Shown here: positions 40,823 to 50,079 of the stretch, one piece after another
Layout: the number at the start of each line of letters is the position of its first letter
Numbering within the stretch: the first letter of the stretch is position 1
From: Kitasatospora sp. Root107
Lineage (GTDB): Bacteria; Actinomycetota; Actinomycetes; Streptomycetales; Streptomycetaceae
Reading direction: 5' to 3'
Length of the DNA: 64,000 bases
Assembly (NCBI RefSeq): GCF_001424875.1
Contig: NZ_LMCT01000004.1
Location: 204,476 to 268,475, forward strand
Notes under the pieces: model-generated
Databases searched by the model: none
Told to the model about the DNA's origin: nothing
Seen by the model: the letters and a program-made list of their open reading frames with translations, nothing else
Translations under genes and position numbers: made by a program

Positions 40823-41545
40823 TCAGACCAGGCGGTGACCACCGTCGACGTGCAGCACGGTGCCGGTCACGAACGGATTGCCGATCGCGTACAGCACGGC
40901 CTGGACCAGGTCGTCCGGGCTGCCCACCCGGCGGGCGGGGTTGCGCTCGGCGACGCTGCGCAGGAAGGGATCCTTGCGCTCGGCCAGCCCGTCCCAGGCG
41001 CCCGAGTCGACGATGCCGGGGGAGACCGCGTTGACCCGGACGGGTGCCAGCTCGACCGCCAGCGCCTCGACCAGGAAGGCCAGTGCGCCGTTGGTGGTGG
41101 CCATCACCACGCGCTCCGGCGCGGGGCGCCAGGCGGCCACGCCGGAGAAGAAGGTGAACGAGCCGCCCTCGTTCACCCGTCCCGCCAGGTGCTTGGCGAG
41201 CAGCAGCGGGCCGATCACCTTGGCCGCGAACGCCCGCTGCACGGCGGCCAGTTCGAGGGTGCTGACCGGTCCGTTGGCGGGCATCGCGGCGGTGGACACC
41301 AGGTGGTCGAACGGGCCGACCCGCTCGGCCAGTGCCGCGATCGAGTCCTCGTCGGCCAGGTCGACCGGCTGGACCAGGGCGGGCCCGGCCAGCTCGGCGG
41401 CGGTGGCCCGCAGTCGCTCGGCGTCCGGTCCGGCCAGCACCAGGTCGGCACCTGCGGCCGAGGCGGTCCGGGCTATCGCGCGCCCGATGTTCGAGCCCGC
41501 GCCGACCACGACCAGGCGGCGTCCGTCGAGGGAGTCCTTGCTCAT
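40823..41545 (-). CDS. SDR-fold protein lacking the catalytic Tyr-Lys
   Basis: A 240-residue SDR-fold protein. The cofactor motif is VVVGAGSNIGRAIARTASAAG and the C-terminus ends GTVLHVDGGHRLV, so it binds a dinucleotide. Where the catalytic YxxxK should be it reads VVMATTNGALAFL: both Tyr and Lys are absent, while the Ser (FTFFSGVAAW) remains. It may be an atypical reductase or a binding protein. The ATG at 41545 replaces a longer frame. It is divergent from a LysR gene that likely controls it. Confidence 0.85.
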   Translation of the reverse strand: MSKDSLDGRRLVVVGAGSNIGRAIARTASAAGADLVLAGPDAERLRATAAELAGPALVQPVDLADEDSIAALAERVGPFDHLVSTAAMPANGPVSTLELAAVQRAFAAKVIGPLLLAKHLAGRVNEGGSFTFFSGVAAWRPAPERVVMATTNGALAFLVEALAVELAPVRVNAVSPGIVDSGAWDGLAERKDPFLRSVAERNPARRVGSPDDLVQAVLYAIGNPFVTGTVLHVDGGHRLV

Positions 41546-41603
41546 GAGTGGTGTTCCTTGTCCGTTCGGGTGAGATCTCCGAGCCTGGTCGTCCGCTCGC
41601 CAT

Positions 41604-41616
41604 ATGTCCAAGACAT
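41604..41616. promoter_or_regulatory. LysR-type binding site candidate
   Basis: ATGTC-CAA-GACAT, a 5-bp inverted repeat in the 100-bp spacer between the divergent SDR and LysR genes, 30 bp before the LysR start. Size and symmetry fit a LysR-type half-site pair. Confidence 0.55.
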
Positions 41617-41645
41617 GATTTCTTCGTCAGCCATAAACTGCCTGC

Positions 41646-42575
41646 ATGGCAACGCTCCGTCAGCTCGAATACCTGGTCACCGTCGTGGACACCGGCTCGT
41701 TCACCCGCGCCGCCGAGCTGTTGCACGTCTCGCAGCCCGCGCTCTCGCACCAGGTCCAGGCACTGGAGCGGGACGCCGGCGGGCGGCTGCTGGAGCGGCT
41801 GCCGCGGGCCGTCCGGCTCACCCCGATGGGGCGGGCGATGCTGCCGCACGCCAGGGCCGCGCTGGCCGAGGCCGACCGGGCCCGGACGGCCGCCCGCCGG
41901 GCCGCCGGACTGGACGGCGGTGAGCTCCAGCTCGCAGTGGTCTACTCGGTCACCCTCGGTGTGCTGCCGCCAGTGCTGCGGGCCTGGCGCGAGCGGCACC
42001 CCGAGGTCCGGGTCCGGCTGCTGGAGTTCCCGCACACCGAGGCGTTGACGGCGGCCATGGCGGCGGGCCGGGCGGATCTCGCGATCGGGCCGGTGCCGAG
42101 TGAATGGGACGGTCCCGTCCAGGAGTTGGGCACCGAGGAGTTCGTCCTGGTGCTCGCCGGGAACGACCCGGCGGTGGCCCCGGGCGTGGACCGGGCGGCG
42201 CTCGCCGACTTCGCCGACCGGGACTGGGTGCACTACGCCCCTGGTAACGGCCTGGCCGAGCTGCTCGACCAGGTCTGCGCGGCGGCCGGCTTCCGCCCCC
42301 GGGCGGCCGTAAGGACCGAGCAGACCGCCGCCGCCCCATTGCTCGCCGCCGCCGGGCTCGGCCCCGCGCTGGTCCCGGCCGACCTGCTGCCGGCCGGTTT
42401 CGACGGGCGGGTGCTGCGCCCCGAGCCCCCGGTGCGCCGTACCCTGGCCGCGTACTGCCGACCGGAGCCCGATCCGCTCACTGCGGCCTTCCTCGCCGTC
42501 CTCGATCGGCACACCCGAGTGGGAATCCGCCGCCTGGACGGCGAAGCTGGAGGCGCGGGGGTCGGTACGCGCTGA
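41646..42575 (+). CDS. LysR family transcriptional regulator
   Basis: A 309-residue LTTR. The N-terminal winged helix is LRQLEYLVTVVDTGSFTRAAELLHVSQPALSHQVQALERDAGGRLLER (in parts), with the recognition helix QPALSHQVQALE. The effector domain follows from GELQLAVVYSVTLGVLPPVL to DLAIGPVPSEW and a C-terminal ALVPADLLPAGF. It is divergent from the SDR gene and probably activates it in response to a small ligand. The Ku gene starts 10 bp after its stop, close enough for read-through. Confidence 0.93.
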   Translation: MATLRQLEYLVTVVDTGSFTRAAELLHVSQPALSHQVQALERDAGGRLLERLPRAVRLTPMGRAMLPHARAALAEADRARTAARRAAGLDGGELQLAVVYSVTLGVLPPVLRAWRERHPEVRVRLLEFPHTEALTAAMAAGRADLAIGPVPSEWDGPVQELGTEEFVLVLAGNDPAVAPGVDRAALADFADRDWVHYAPGNGLAELLDQVCAAAGFRPRAAVRTEQTAAAPLLAAAGLGPALVPADLLPAGFDGRVLRPEPPVRRTLAAYCRPEPDPLTAAFLAVLDRHTRVGIRRLDGEAGGAGVGTR

Positions 42576-42585
42576 GGAGGCCCGG

Positions 42586-43542
42586 ATGGCCAGGGCGATG
42601 TGGTCGGGGACGTTGAGTTTCGGGCTGGTCACGGTGCCGGTGGCGCTGTACTCGGCCACCGAGGATCACTCGGTGCGGTTCCGCCAGCTTCAGCGCGGCA
42701 CCTCGGACCGGGTGCGCAACCAGCGGGTGAACGAGCGCACCGGGGAGGAGGTGGAGTACTCCGACGTGGTCAAGGGCTACGAGCTGTCCGAGGGCGAGTA
42801 CGTGGTGGTCGAGCCGCACGAGCTGGACGAGCTGGCGCCCGGGCGGTCCCGCACGATCGAGATCATCGGCTTCGTCGAGCTCGGCGAGGTGGAGCCGATC
42901 CTGTTCGACAAGACCTACTACCTGGGTCCGAAGGGCAAGGAGTACACCAAGGTCTACGCCCTGCTGCGGGAGGCGCTCGGCCGCACCGGCAAGGCCGGCA
43001 TCGCCAAGTTCTCGATGCGCGGCCGGGAGTACCTGACCGCCGTGCACGCCGAGGGCGACACGCTGACCCTGCACACCATGCACTTCGCGGACGAGATCCG
43101 CGATCCGCACCAGGAGGTGGACAACCTTCCGGAGGCCGACGCGACGGTCCAGGAGCGGGAGTTGAAGGCAGCCGAGCAGCTGGTCGAGATGCTGGCGATG
43201 GACTGGGATCCGAAGGCCTACCGGGACGAGTACGAGGACCGGGTGCGCGAGCTGGTCGAGGCCAAGGTGGAGGGCAAGGAGATCGTCCGGCCGGAGAGCC
43301 CGGTGGTGGCCACCAACGTGGTCGACCTGATGGACGCGCTGAACCGGAGCATGGAGGCGGCGGGTGGCGGAGGCGGGAAGAAGGAGGGCCTGGACGGGCT
43401 CACGAAGGCGCAACTGTACGAGAAGGCCAGCGAGTTGAAGATCCCGCACCGCTCCACGATGACCCGGGACGAACTCCAGCAGGCCGTACAGAAGGCCACC
43501 GCGCCTGCGAGCGGCAAGCGCAGGTTGAAGGCGGTCTCCTGA
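42586..43542 (+). CDS. ku: Ku, NHEJ DNA end-binding protein
   Basis: A 318-residue bacterial Ku. It begins ARAMWSGTLSFGLVTVPVALYSATEDHSVRFRQL, followed by GYELSEGEYVVVEPHEL and TYYLGPKGKEYTKVYALLREAL (in parts), all core Ku ring motifs. It forms a homodimer ring on broken ends and recruits the ligase and polymerase. The C-terminal 55 residues add a basic, SAP-like extension (LTKAQLYEKASELKIPHRSTM...), which in other actinobacteria increases DNA binding. It is separated from its ligase and polymerase partners by other genes. Confidence 0.97.
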   Translation: MARAMWSGTLSFGLVTVPVALYSATEDHSVRFRQLQRGTSDRVRNQRVNERTGEEVEYSDVVKGYELSEGEYVVVEPHELDELAPGRSRTIEIIGFVELGEVEPILFDKTYYLGPKGKEYTKVYALLREALGRTGKAGIAKFSMRGREYLTAVHAEGDTLTLHTMHFADEIRDPHQEVDNLPEADATVQERELKAAEQLVEMLAMDWDPKAYRDEYEDRVRELVEAKVEGKEIVRPESPVVATNVVDLMDALNRSMEAAGGGGGKKEGLDGLTKAQLYEKASELKIPHRSTMTRDELQQAVQKATAPASGKRRLKAVS

Positions 43543-43558
43543 TCAGGTCCTGCCGGGT

Positions 43559-44953
43559 TCAGGGGTTGCCGAGCCAGACCGTGGTGACGTTGCAGAACTC
43601 CCGGATGCCGTGGCCGGCCAGCTCACGGCCGTAGCCCGAGTGCTTGACGCCGCCGAACGGCAGCGCCGGGTGCGAGGCGGTCATCCCGTTGAAGAAGATC
43701 CCGCCCGCCTCCAACTCGCGGAGGCAGTAGTCACGTTCGCCGGGGTCGGTGGTCCAGACGTTCGAACTCAGGCCGTACGGTGTCGCGTTGGCCAGTTCGA
43801 CGGCCTGCTCCAGGCTCTGCACCCGGTACAGCACCGCGACCGGCCCGAAGGTCTCCTCCCGGTGCACCCGCATCGCCGGTGTCACGCCGGTGAGCACGGT
43901 GGGCGGGTAGTACCAGCCGGCGGACGGCAGGGCCGCGTTGGTGCCACCGGTCTCGGCGATCGCGCCGTGGGCCAGCGCGTCGGCGACCAGTGCGGCCAGG
44001 TCGTCCCGGCCCTGCCGGGTCGCCAGTGGGCCCAGGTCGGTGGACGGGTCCATCGGGTCGCCGACCCGCAGCGCGCGCATCGCCTCCGCGAAGGCCGCCG
44101 CGAACTGCGGGTAGACCTCCTCGTGCACGATGAAGCGCTTGGCTGCGATGCAGGACTGGCCGTTGTTCTGGATCCTGGCCCGGACGGCGGTGCTCACCGC
44201 GGCCGTCAGGTCGGCGCTCGGCAGAACGAGGAACGGGTCGCTGCCGCCGAGTTCCAGCACGCTCTTCTTGAGTGCCTCTCCGGCCGCCGCGCCGACCGCC
44301 CGGCCCGCGCCCTCGCTGCCGGTCAGCGTCACGGCGGCCACCCGCGGGTCGCCGATCAGCTGTGGCACGACGTCCGAGCCGACCAGCAGCGACTGGAAGC
44401 ACCCCTCGGCCGCCCCGGCCCGGCGGAACAGGTCGGCCAGCGCGACGGCGGTGCGGGGCACGTTGGAGGCGTGCTTGAGCAGTGCCACGTTGCCCGCCAT
44501 CAGGGCGGGTGCCAGGAACCGGACCACCTGCCAGAGCGGGAAGTTCCACGGCATCACCGCCAGCACGGCCCCGAGCGGGCGGTACCTGACGTACGCCAGC
44601 TCGGCCCCGGAGTCGGCCACGTCCAGGTCGCCCGGGTACTCGTCGGCGATCAGCGCGGCGCCGTGGTCGGCGTACCAGCGCAGGGCCTTGGCGGACTTGG
44701 CCGCCTCCGCCCTGGCCTGGGCCAGCGGCTTGCCCATCTCGGTGGTCACCGTCCGGGCGATCTGCTCGCGCTCGGCGTCCAGCAGCCCGGCCGCCCGGCG
44801 GAGCAGCTCCGCGCGCTCCTCGAAGCTGGTGGCGCGGTACGTCCGGAAGGCGCTCGCCGCCTTGGCCAGGGCCAGTTCGACGGCGTCCTGGTCGAGCGGG
44901 TCGAAGGTCTCCAGGGTCTCGCCGGTGGCCGGGTTGACGGTCGCGATCGGCAT
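43559..44953 (-). CDS. NAD(P)-dependent succinate-semialdehyde dehydrogenase-like ALDH
   Basis: A 464-residue aldehyde dehydrogenase. Catalytic Glu lies in [15 protein letters not shown] and the catalytic Cys in [18 protein letters not shown]. The N-terminus ([18 protein letters not shown]) and the end ([27 protein letters not shown]) match the shorter GabD2/YneI-type succinate-semialdehyde dehydrogenases of about 455-465 residues. It probably oxidises succinate semialdehyde or a similar short aldehyde. It is convergent with ku and 20 bp downstream of the DUF6158 gene on the same strand. Confidence 0.9.
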   Translation of the reverse strand: MPIATVNPATGETLETFDPLDQDAVELALAKAASAFRTYRATSFEERAELLRRAAGLLDAEREQIARTVTTEMGKPLAQARAEAAKSAKALRWYADHGAALIADEYPGDLDVADSGAELAYVRYRPLGAVLAVMPWNFPLWQVVRFLAPALMAGNVALLKHASNVPRTAVALADLFRRAGAAEGCFQSLLVGSDVVPQLIGDPRVAAVTLTGSEGAGRAVGAAAGEALKKSVLELGGSDPFLVLPSADLTAAVSTAVRARIQNNGQSCIAAKRFIVHEEVYPQFAAAFAEAMRALRVGDPMDPSTDLGPLATRQGRDDLAALVADALAHGAIAETGGTNAALPSAGWYYPPTVLTGVTPAMRVHREETFGPVAVLYRVQSLEQAVELANATPYGLSSNVWTTDPGERDYCLRELEAGGIFFNGMTASHPALPFGGVKHSGYGRELAGHGIREFCNVTTVWLGNP

Positions 44954-44973
44954 GGCGTGCCTCCTGGGGGCGG

Positions 44974-45246
44974 TTACGCAGGATGCTCGGCGATCCGGGT
45001 GGCGGCCTCCCTGGCCCGGGCACCGGTCCTGGTGCGGCCCGGGGCGACGTGGCGGTAGGGGAAGCGGCGCAGGTACTCCGCCTCGAGCTGCCCGGAGCGG
45101 AGGGTGTGCCGGTAGAGGGCCTCCTCGGAGCCGTACAGGAAGGTCTCGTGCCGGGTGCGGTGCAGCTGTTCCAGCTCGTGGAGCAGGACGTCCGTCTCCA
45201 GGTCGGTGGCCGGGATGCCTCCCGTGCGGGTGTCGGAGTGCAGCAT
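44974..45246 (-). CDS. DUF6158-like small protein
   Basis: A 90-residue protein: [37 protein letters not shown], then [24 protein letters not shown] (in parts). This pattern is known to me from streptomycete proteins of the DUF6158 type, function unknown. The ATG at 45246 has GGAGGAGG 6 nt upstream; the longer frame is rejected. It is divergent from the PHP/NHEJ operon, with two palindromes in the spacer. Confidence 0.7.
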   Translation of the reverse strand: MLHSDTRTGGIPATDLETDVLLHELEQLHRTRHETFLYGSEEALYRHTLRSGQLEAEYLRRFPYRHVAPGRTRTGARAREAATRIAEHPA

Positions 45247-45314
45247 CTTTCCTCCTCCTTGGTGTCGTCCCCCCGTTCTACCGAGTGCCCCCGTGCGGGC
45301 GGCGGAAACCGGGC

Positions 45315-45344
45315 AAACCGGTTCAGGAACTGCCAAACCGGTTT
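45315..45344. promoter_or_regulatory. Paired AAACCGGTTT sites before the NHEJ polymerase operon
   Basis: AAACCGGTT at 45315-45323 and AAACCGGTTT at 45335-45344 stand 20 bp apart (two helical turns) in the 130-bp spacer between the DUF6158 gene and the PHP-polymerase operon. Two copies of one palindrome on the same DNA face suggest cooperative regulator binding. Confidence 0.55.
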
Positions 45345-45376
45345 CCGGTCGGGTCGGACGGGGGACCAGCAGCCGT

Positions 45377-46405
45377 ATGGACCCCGTCCGTGCACTGGAG
45401 CGGATCGCCTACCTGCTGGAGCGCGAGCACGCGACCGAGTACCGGGTGCGCGCCTTCCGGCAGGCCGCCGCCGCGGCCCGGGCGCACCTGGCCGAGCACC
45501 CAGATCCGGCCGCGCTGGCCGCCGGGGCGAGCCGGCTGCCCGGGATCGGCCCGACCACCGCCAAGGTGATCGCCGAGGCGGTGGCCGGCCGGACCCCGGC
45601 CTACCTGGCCGAGCTGGAGACCCGGGCCGACGAACCGCTGGCCACCGGCGGCGAGGAGCTGCTCGCCGCGCTGCGTGGTGACTGCCACCTGCACTCCGAC
45701 TGGTCCGACGGCCAGGTCCCGATCGAGACCATGGCCAGGACCGCAATCGAGCTCGGCCACAAGTGGGCGGTGCTCACCGACCACTCGCCCCGGCTCACCG
45801 TCGCGCACGGACTGAGCCCCGAACGGCTGCGCAGGCAGCTCGACGTGGTGGCCGAACTGAACACCCGGCTGGCCCCGTTCGAGCTGCTCACCGGGATCGA
45901 GTGCGACATCCTCGACGACGGCTCGCTCGACCAGGAGGACGAACTGCTGGACCGGGTGGACGTGGTGGTCGGCTCGGTGCACTCCAAGCTGCGGATGGAC
46001 CCGCTGCTGATGACCCGTCGGCTGCTGAACGCGGTGCGCAACCCCCGGCTGGACATCCTCGGCCACTGCACCGGGCGGTTGATCGGCGACAAGCCGCGCC
46101 CCGAGTCCCGGTTCGACGCCGAGCGGGTCTTCGCCGCCTGCGCCGAGGCGGGCGCCGCGGTCGAGATCAACTGCCGCCCCGAGCGCCGCGACCCGCCGTC
46201 GCGGCTGATCGCGCTCGCGGCCGAGGCGGGCTGCCTGTTCTCGATCGACACCGACGCGCACGCCCCCGGGCAGCTCGCCTGGCAGCCGTACGGCTGCGCC
46301 CGGGCAGCGGCCGCGGGCATCGGCGCCGAACGGATCGTCACCACCTGGACTGCGAAGCAGCTGCGCACCTGGGCGGACACCCGCCGCGTCCCGAGGCGGC
46401 GGTAG
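45377..46405 (+). CDS. PHP domain protein with helix-hairpin-helix (PolX-like)
   Basis: A 342-residue protein. Residues 1-90 contain [31 protein letters not shown] and the helix-hairpin-helix [18 protein letters not shown], as in the DNA-binding end of family X polymerases. The PHP phosphoesterase domain follows: [45 protein letters not shown] and [11 protein letters not shown], a full set of metal ligands. The polymerase palm is missing. It overlaps by 1 bp the LigD-type polymerase gene, so the two probably process DNA ends together, the PHP domain as nuclease or 3-prime phosphatase (inference). Confidence 0.88.
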   Translation: MDPVRALERIAYLLEREHATEYRVRAFRQAAAAARAHLAEHPDPAALAAGASRLPGIGPTTAKVIAEAVAGRTPAYLAELETRADEPLATGGEELLAALRGDCHLHSDWSDGQVPIETMARTAIELGHKWAVLTDHSPRLTVAHGLSPERLRRQLDVVAELNTRLAPFELLTGIECDILDDGSLDQEDELLDRVDVVVGSVHSKLRMDPLLMTRRLLNAVRNPRLDILGHCTGRLIGDKPRPESRFDAERVFAACAEAGAAVEINCRPERRDPPSRLIALAAEAGCLFSIDTDAHAPGQLAWQPYGCARAAAAGIGAERIVTTWTAKQLRTWADTRRVPRRR

Positions 46406-47286
46406 TGGCGGAGGTGACGCTCACCGAAGTGGAGGGGCGGCGGCTGCGGCTGACCCACCTGGAGAAGGTGCTCTACCCCGAGACCGGCTGGACCAAGGCC
46501 GCCGCCGTGCACTACTACGCGAGCATCGCGCCCCGGCTGCTGCCGCACCTGGCCGGGCGGCCCGCCTCCTTCCTGCGCTTTCCCGAAGGCGTCCAGGGCC
46601 AGCGGTTCTGGGCCAAGCGGGTGCCCGCCGGAGCGCCGGACTGGCTGACCACGCTGGACGTCGAGCACCGCGAGGAGACGCTCCGGCATGTCGTGGTGGC
46701 CGACCTGCCGACCCTGGTCTGGGCGGCCAACCTCGGCGCTCTCGAACTGCACGTCCCGCAGTGGCAGTTGGAGCCCGCCGAGCACGACCGCCTGATCATC
46801 GACCTGGACCCGGGCCCGGGCGCCTCGATCGTGGAGTGCTGCACCGTCGCGCTGGCCGCCCGCCGGGCGCTGGCGGCGGACGGGCTGACGGCCTGGGCCA
46901 AGACCTCGGGCTCGAAGGGCCTGCACCTGCTGGTACCGCTGCAACCCACCCCGGAGCGGGTCGCCACCGGCTACGCCAGGCACCTGGCGATGCGGTTGCG
47001 GAAGGCCGATCCGGCGCTGGTGGTCGACCGGATGGACAAGTCGCTGCGCCGCAACAAGGTCTTCGTCGACTGGTCGCAGAACACCAGCGCCAAGACCACC
47101 GTCGCCCCGTACTCGATCCGGGCCGGTGACCGCCCGCTGGTCTCGACTCCGGTGAGCTGGACGGCCGTTCGGGACTGCCGCCGCCCCGAGGAGCTGGAGT
47201 TCAGCCCCGAACAGGTGCTGACGCGCCGCCGGGATCCGATGGCCGATCTGGCTCAACCCCGGTACCGGGGGCGGCTGCCGGAGTGA
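46405..47286 (+). CDS. LigD-type NHEJ polymerase (archaeo-eukaryotic primase fold)
   Basis: A 293-residue stand-alone polymerase domain. Motifs of LigD PolDom: LTHLEKVLYPETGWTKAAAVHYY, RFPEGVQGQRFWAKR, the catalytic DLDPG, TSGSKGLHLLVPL, and FVDWSQN with the third catalytic Asp, then the family ending AQPRYRGRLPE. It adds ribonucleotides at broken ends and fills gaps before ligation. The GTG at 46405 overlaps the stop of the PHP gene. There is no ligase or phosphoesterase domain fused, so NHEJ functions are on separate proteins, with the ligase gene 6 kb away. Confidence 0.95.
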   Translation: MAEVTLTEVEGRRLRLTHLEKVLYPETGWTKAAAVHYYASIAPRLLPHLAGRPASFLRFPEGVQGQRFWAKRVPAGAPDWLTTLDVEHREETLRHVVVADLPTLVWAANLGALELHVPQWQLEPAEHDRLIIDLDPGPGASIVECCTVALAARRALAADGLTAWAKTSGSKGLHLLVPLQPTPERVATGYARHLAMRLRKADPALVVDRMDKSLRRNKVFVDWSQNTSAKTTVAPYSIRAGDRPLVSTPVSWTAVRDCRRPEELEFSPEQVLTRRRDPMADLAQPRYRGRLPE

Positions 47287-47293
47287 CCGTACG

Positions 47294-48453
47294 TCAGCTA
47301 CGGCGGCGGCGCAGCAGGGCCAGGCCGGCCAGTAGCAGGGCGGCGGCCAGCGCCGCCGCTGCTCGGACGGCCGGGCCGGAACCGGGAGCGGTGCCGGGAG
47401 CGGTGCCGGGAGCGGACGGCGTCCCGGCCGACGGCACCGAGGGGGTCGGCACCGAAGGGGACGGAGAGGGGGAGGGGGACGGGGACTCGCCGTTGTCGGT
47501 CGGGCACTGGATCTCGGCGTTGAACGGGAAGTTGTGGATCTCGCCCGCGTTCACCGCGCCGGTCGCGGTGAGCGGCCCGGCCTCGAAGGAGCGGACCGCG
47601 ATGTCGCCGTCGATGTTGGCCGGGTCGAGGTCGCGGAGGTGCGCGCGAGGGGCGAACACGGTGCCCCGGAGCGAGTCGCCGTCGGCCATGGTGATCTCGG
47701 TGGCGTCGGGGAAGTCCCAGATGATGTACGGGGCTTGGGCCGGGGAGATCCCGGCCATGTTGGGCAGGTGCCAGGTCAGCGAACCGCCGGTGGCGGTGGT
47801 GTCGACCACAATGAGCAGCGGGGCGGTGGCGGTCGGCTGGTTGCGGAAGGTCAGGGCGGCCAGGTTGTTGAGGTTGGCGCCGGTCAGCCGCAGGACGTTG
47901 GTCCGGCCGTCGGTGACGGTGAGGTAGGCATTGCTGCCGGGCGGCAGGTTGGCCGGGTCCAGGACGGTGGTGCCGTTCGCGTCGGTCAGTTCGACGGTCG
48001 ACGGGCAGAGGCCCATGCTGTCGGCCCGCGCCCGGTAGTCGGCGAACAGGCCGGTGAAGTCCATCAGACCCGGGGCCGGGCCGACCGAGGCCACCGGTTG
48101 ACGCGTGGTCAGCTAGATCCGGGGGACGGCGTTGTAGGCGGCGCTGGACGGCACGAGCTGGGTGTTGACCAGGGCGCCGTTGCCGTCCCGGTCGAGGGCA
48201 TGACTGCCGGTCAGGTCGCCGACCTTGAGGTAGCCGTTCTGCAGCACCTTGAGGACACCGGCCGGGCTGCTGCCCGCCAGGTCCACCCGTCCGCCGACCA
48301 GCAGCGCGGTGGGCTGGGCGTCCCCCGCGACGGTGAAGCTGCCGGAGGTGTGCAAGGCGACGTTGTAGCCGGGCCCGATGCTCAGATTGCCGCCGACCGC
48401 GACGGTGCCTCGAGCGGGAGCAGAGTGGCAGCGGTTACGGCGCGCAGCAGCAT
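47294..48453 (-). pseudogene. Broken choice-of-anchor-A domain surface protein gene
   Basis: The frame from about 48412 encodes GTVAVGGNLSIGPGYNVALHTSG, ALLVGGRVDLAGSSPAGVLKVLQNG and AYNAVPRI, then hits TAG at 48113-48115 and continues in the same frame as LTTRQPVASVGPAPGLMDF, then a Ser-Pro linker, a hydrophobic helix and RRRRS. These are choice-of-anchor-A proteins ending in a membrane anchor. A single base change (GAG to TAG) explains the stop. A signal-like start (MLLRAVTAATLLPL, ATG at 48453) lies in another frame, so the N-terminal region has also lost sequence. Two independent lesions make it a pseudogene. Confidence 0.8.
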
Positions 48454-48569
48454 GGGCCGATGCTAGACAGCGCCGACCAGCGCGGGGGCGGCGGCGCACG
48501 GCGCGTCGGGGCAGGTCAAGCCCAACGGCGGCAGGGGTCCCGGCCCGGGCCGGGACCCCTGACCGGGGG

Positions 48570-49169
48570 TCAGATCAGCGTCCGCCAGTAGTACCAGAAC
48601 CGCTGCAGGATCAGCAGCGCGATCACCGCGTACCAGAGGACGGGGACCGCCCAGTGGTAGCGGGCCGCCTCCCGGACCACCGGGCGCAGCGCGCGCGGGG
48701 TGCGGATCACGCCGGACTTCAGGTTGTGCAGCGTGGTGTACCAGAACAGCGGGATCATCGCCGCCCAGACCACCATGCAGTACGGGCAGAGCGCACCGAT
48801 CGAGTAGAGGGTCTGCGTCATCAGCCAGGTGACGAAGCCGATGCCGAACAGGGTGCCGAGCTGGAGCCCGAGCCAGAACCAGCGCGCGTACGCCGCTCCG
48901 GCCAGGATGCCCGCGCCGACGGCGACCACCACGGCGAAGGCGGCCAGGCCGATCAGCGAGTTGGGGAAGCCGAAGACCGAGGCCTGGTCGCTGAGCATCA
49001 CTGAGCCGCAGCTGATGATCGGGTTGATGCTGCAGCTGGGGACGTAGGACGGGTCCTCCAGCAGCTTGATCTTGTCCAGGGTCAGCACGGCCGAGGCGAA
49101 CAGCCCGAGCAGGCCCGTGACGACGAACAGCCAGCCGAGCCGTCTGCCGGCCGCGACGGGGGTGGTCAC
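48570..49169 (-). CDS. Vitamin K epoxide reductase (VKOR) family protein
   Basis: A 199-residue membrane protein with about five hydrophobic helices. The loop Cys pair lies in YVPSCSINPIISCGSVM and the active CxxC in GALCPYCMVVW on helix 4. This is the bacterial VKOR that reoxidises DsbA with quinone. GTG start overlapping the stop of the DsbA-like gene (GTGA), so the two are translated together as one disulfide-forming system. Actinobacteria use VKOR in place of DsbB. Confidence 0.95.
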   Translation of the reverse strand: MTTPVAAGRRLGWLFVVTGLLGLFASAVLTLDKIKLLEDPSYVPSCSINPIISCGSVMLSDQASVFGFPNSLIGLAAFAVVVAVGAGILAGAAYARWFWLGLQLGTLFGIGFVTWLMTQTLYSIGALCPYCMVVWAAMIPLFWYTTLHNLKSGVIRTPRALRPVVREAARYHWAVPVLWYAVIALLILQRFWYYWRTLI

Positions 49170-49963
49170 TTCGCCCCCGTGGTCTGCTGGACCAGGGCCT
49201 TGAAGGCGTCGCCGGTGATCGGCTGGTTGCCGGGGAAGACGTTCAGCTGCTTGCCGTCGAGCTGGACGGTCGGGGTGCCGCTGACACCGCTGTTGTCGAA
49301 GGCGGTGGAGACCTTGGCGGCCCAGGGCAGGTAGGTGCCCTCCTTGACCGCCTTGACGAAGGCGTCGGTCTTCAGGCCGGGGACCTGGTCGGCGAGGTCG
49401 AGGATGGTGTTGACGTCGCCGAAGCCGTCCTTGCGCTCGTCGGGCTGGTTGGCGTAGAGCACGTCGTGGAAGGCCTTGAACTTGTCCACGCCTTCGTTGA
49501 GCGCCGCACCCGCCGCGTTGAGCGCGGTCTTGGAGCCCTTGCCGCCGAGGTTCTTGTCCAGGAAGGTGGCGAGCTGGTACTCGATCTTGTACGTGCCGTC
49601 GTCCGCGAGCTGCTGCATGGTCTTGCCCGCGCTGCTCTCCAGCTGCTCGCAGACCGGGCAGCGGAAGTCCTCGTAGACCTTGAGGGTGTGCGGGGCGTCG
49701 GCCTTGCCGTAGGTGACCAGGGTGCCGTCGGCGCCCGAGACGTTCGCCGGGACGACCAGCGGGCCGCTCGCCGCGCTGTCGGCGGCGCCGTCACCGCTGT
49801 TGCCGCTCACGGCGAAGGCCACGCCGCCGACCAGGGCCAGTACGGCGACGCAGGAGACGCCGATCACCACCCGGCGACGGCGCTTCTCGGCCTGCACCTC
49901 GCGGGCGCGCTGCTCCTTGAGGCGGGAGGTGGCGGACTGCTTCTTCTGCTGGTTGCTGCTCAT
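49166..49963 (-). CDS. Membrane-anchored DsbA-like thiol oxidoreductase
   Basis: A 265-residue protein. A basic N-terminus (about 8-31) precedes a membrane helix (VVIGVSCVAVLALVGGVAFAV), so the thioredoxin domain faces outwards. The active site is DFRCPVCEQLE and the cis-proline is in SGTPTVQLDG. A helical insert of about 90 residues between them is typical of DsbA. It is encoded directly before VKOR and should introduce disulfides into secreted proteins. AGGA lies 13 nt before the ATG, a weak site. Confidence 0.93.
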   Translation of the reverse strand: MSSNQQKKQSATSRLKEQRAREVQAEKRRRRVVIGVSCVAVLALVGGVAFAVSGNSGDGAADSAASGPLVVPANVSGADGTLVTYGKADAPHTLKVYEDFRCPVCEQLESSAGKTMQQLADDGTYKIEYQLATFLDKNLGGKGSKTALNAAGAALNEGVDKFKAFHDVLYANQPDERKDGFGDVNTILDLADQVPGLKTDAFVKAVKEGTYLPWAAKVSTAFDNSGVSGTPTVQLDGKQLNVFPGNQPITGDAFKALVQQTTGAK

Positions 49964-50079
49964 GACGGTGTCGAATCCTGTCGCTGCGCACGCCGAAGGC
50001 GCGCGGGTACCTGAGTGGAGGCGGGACGCCCGGGCGGCAAAGGGCCCAGGGCGGTCGGACGGCCTACGCGAGGTGTACT

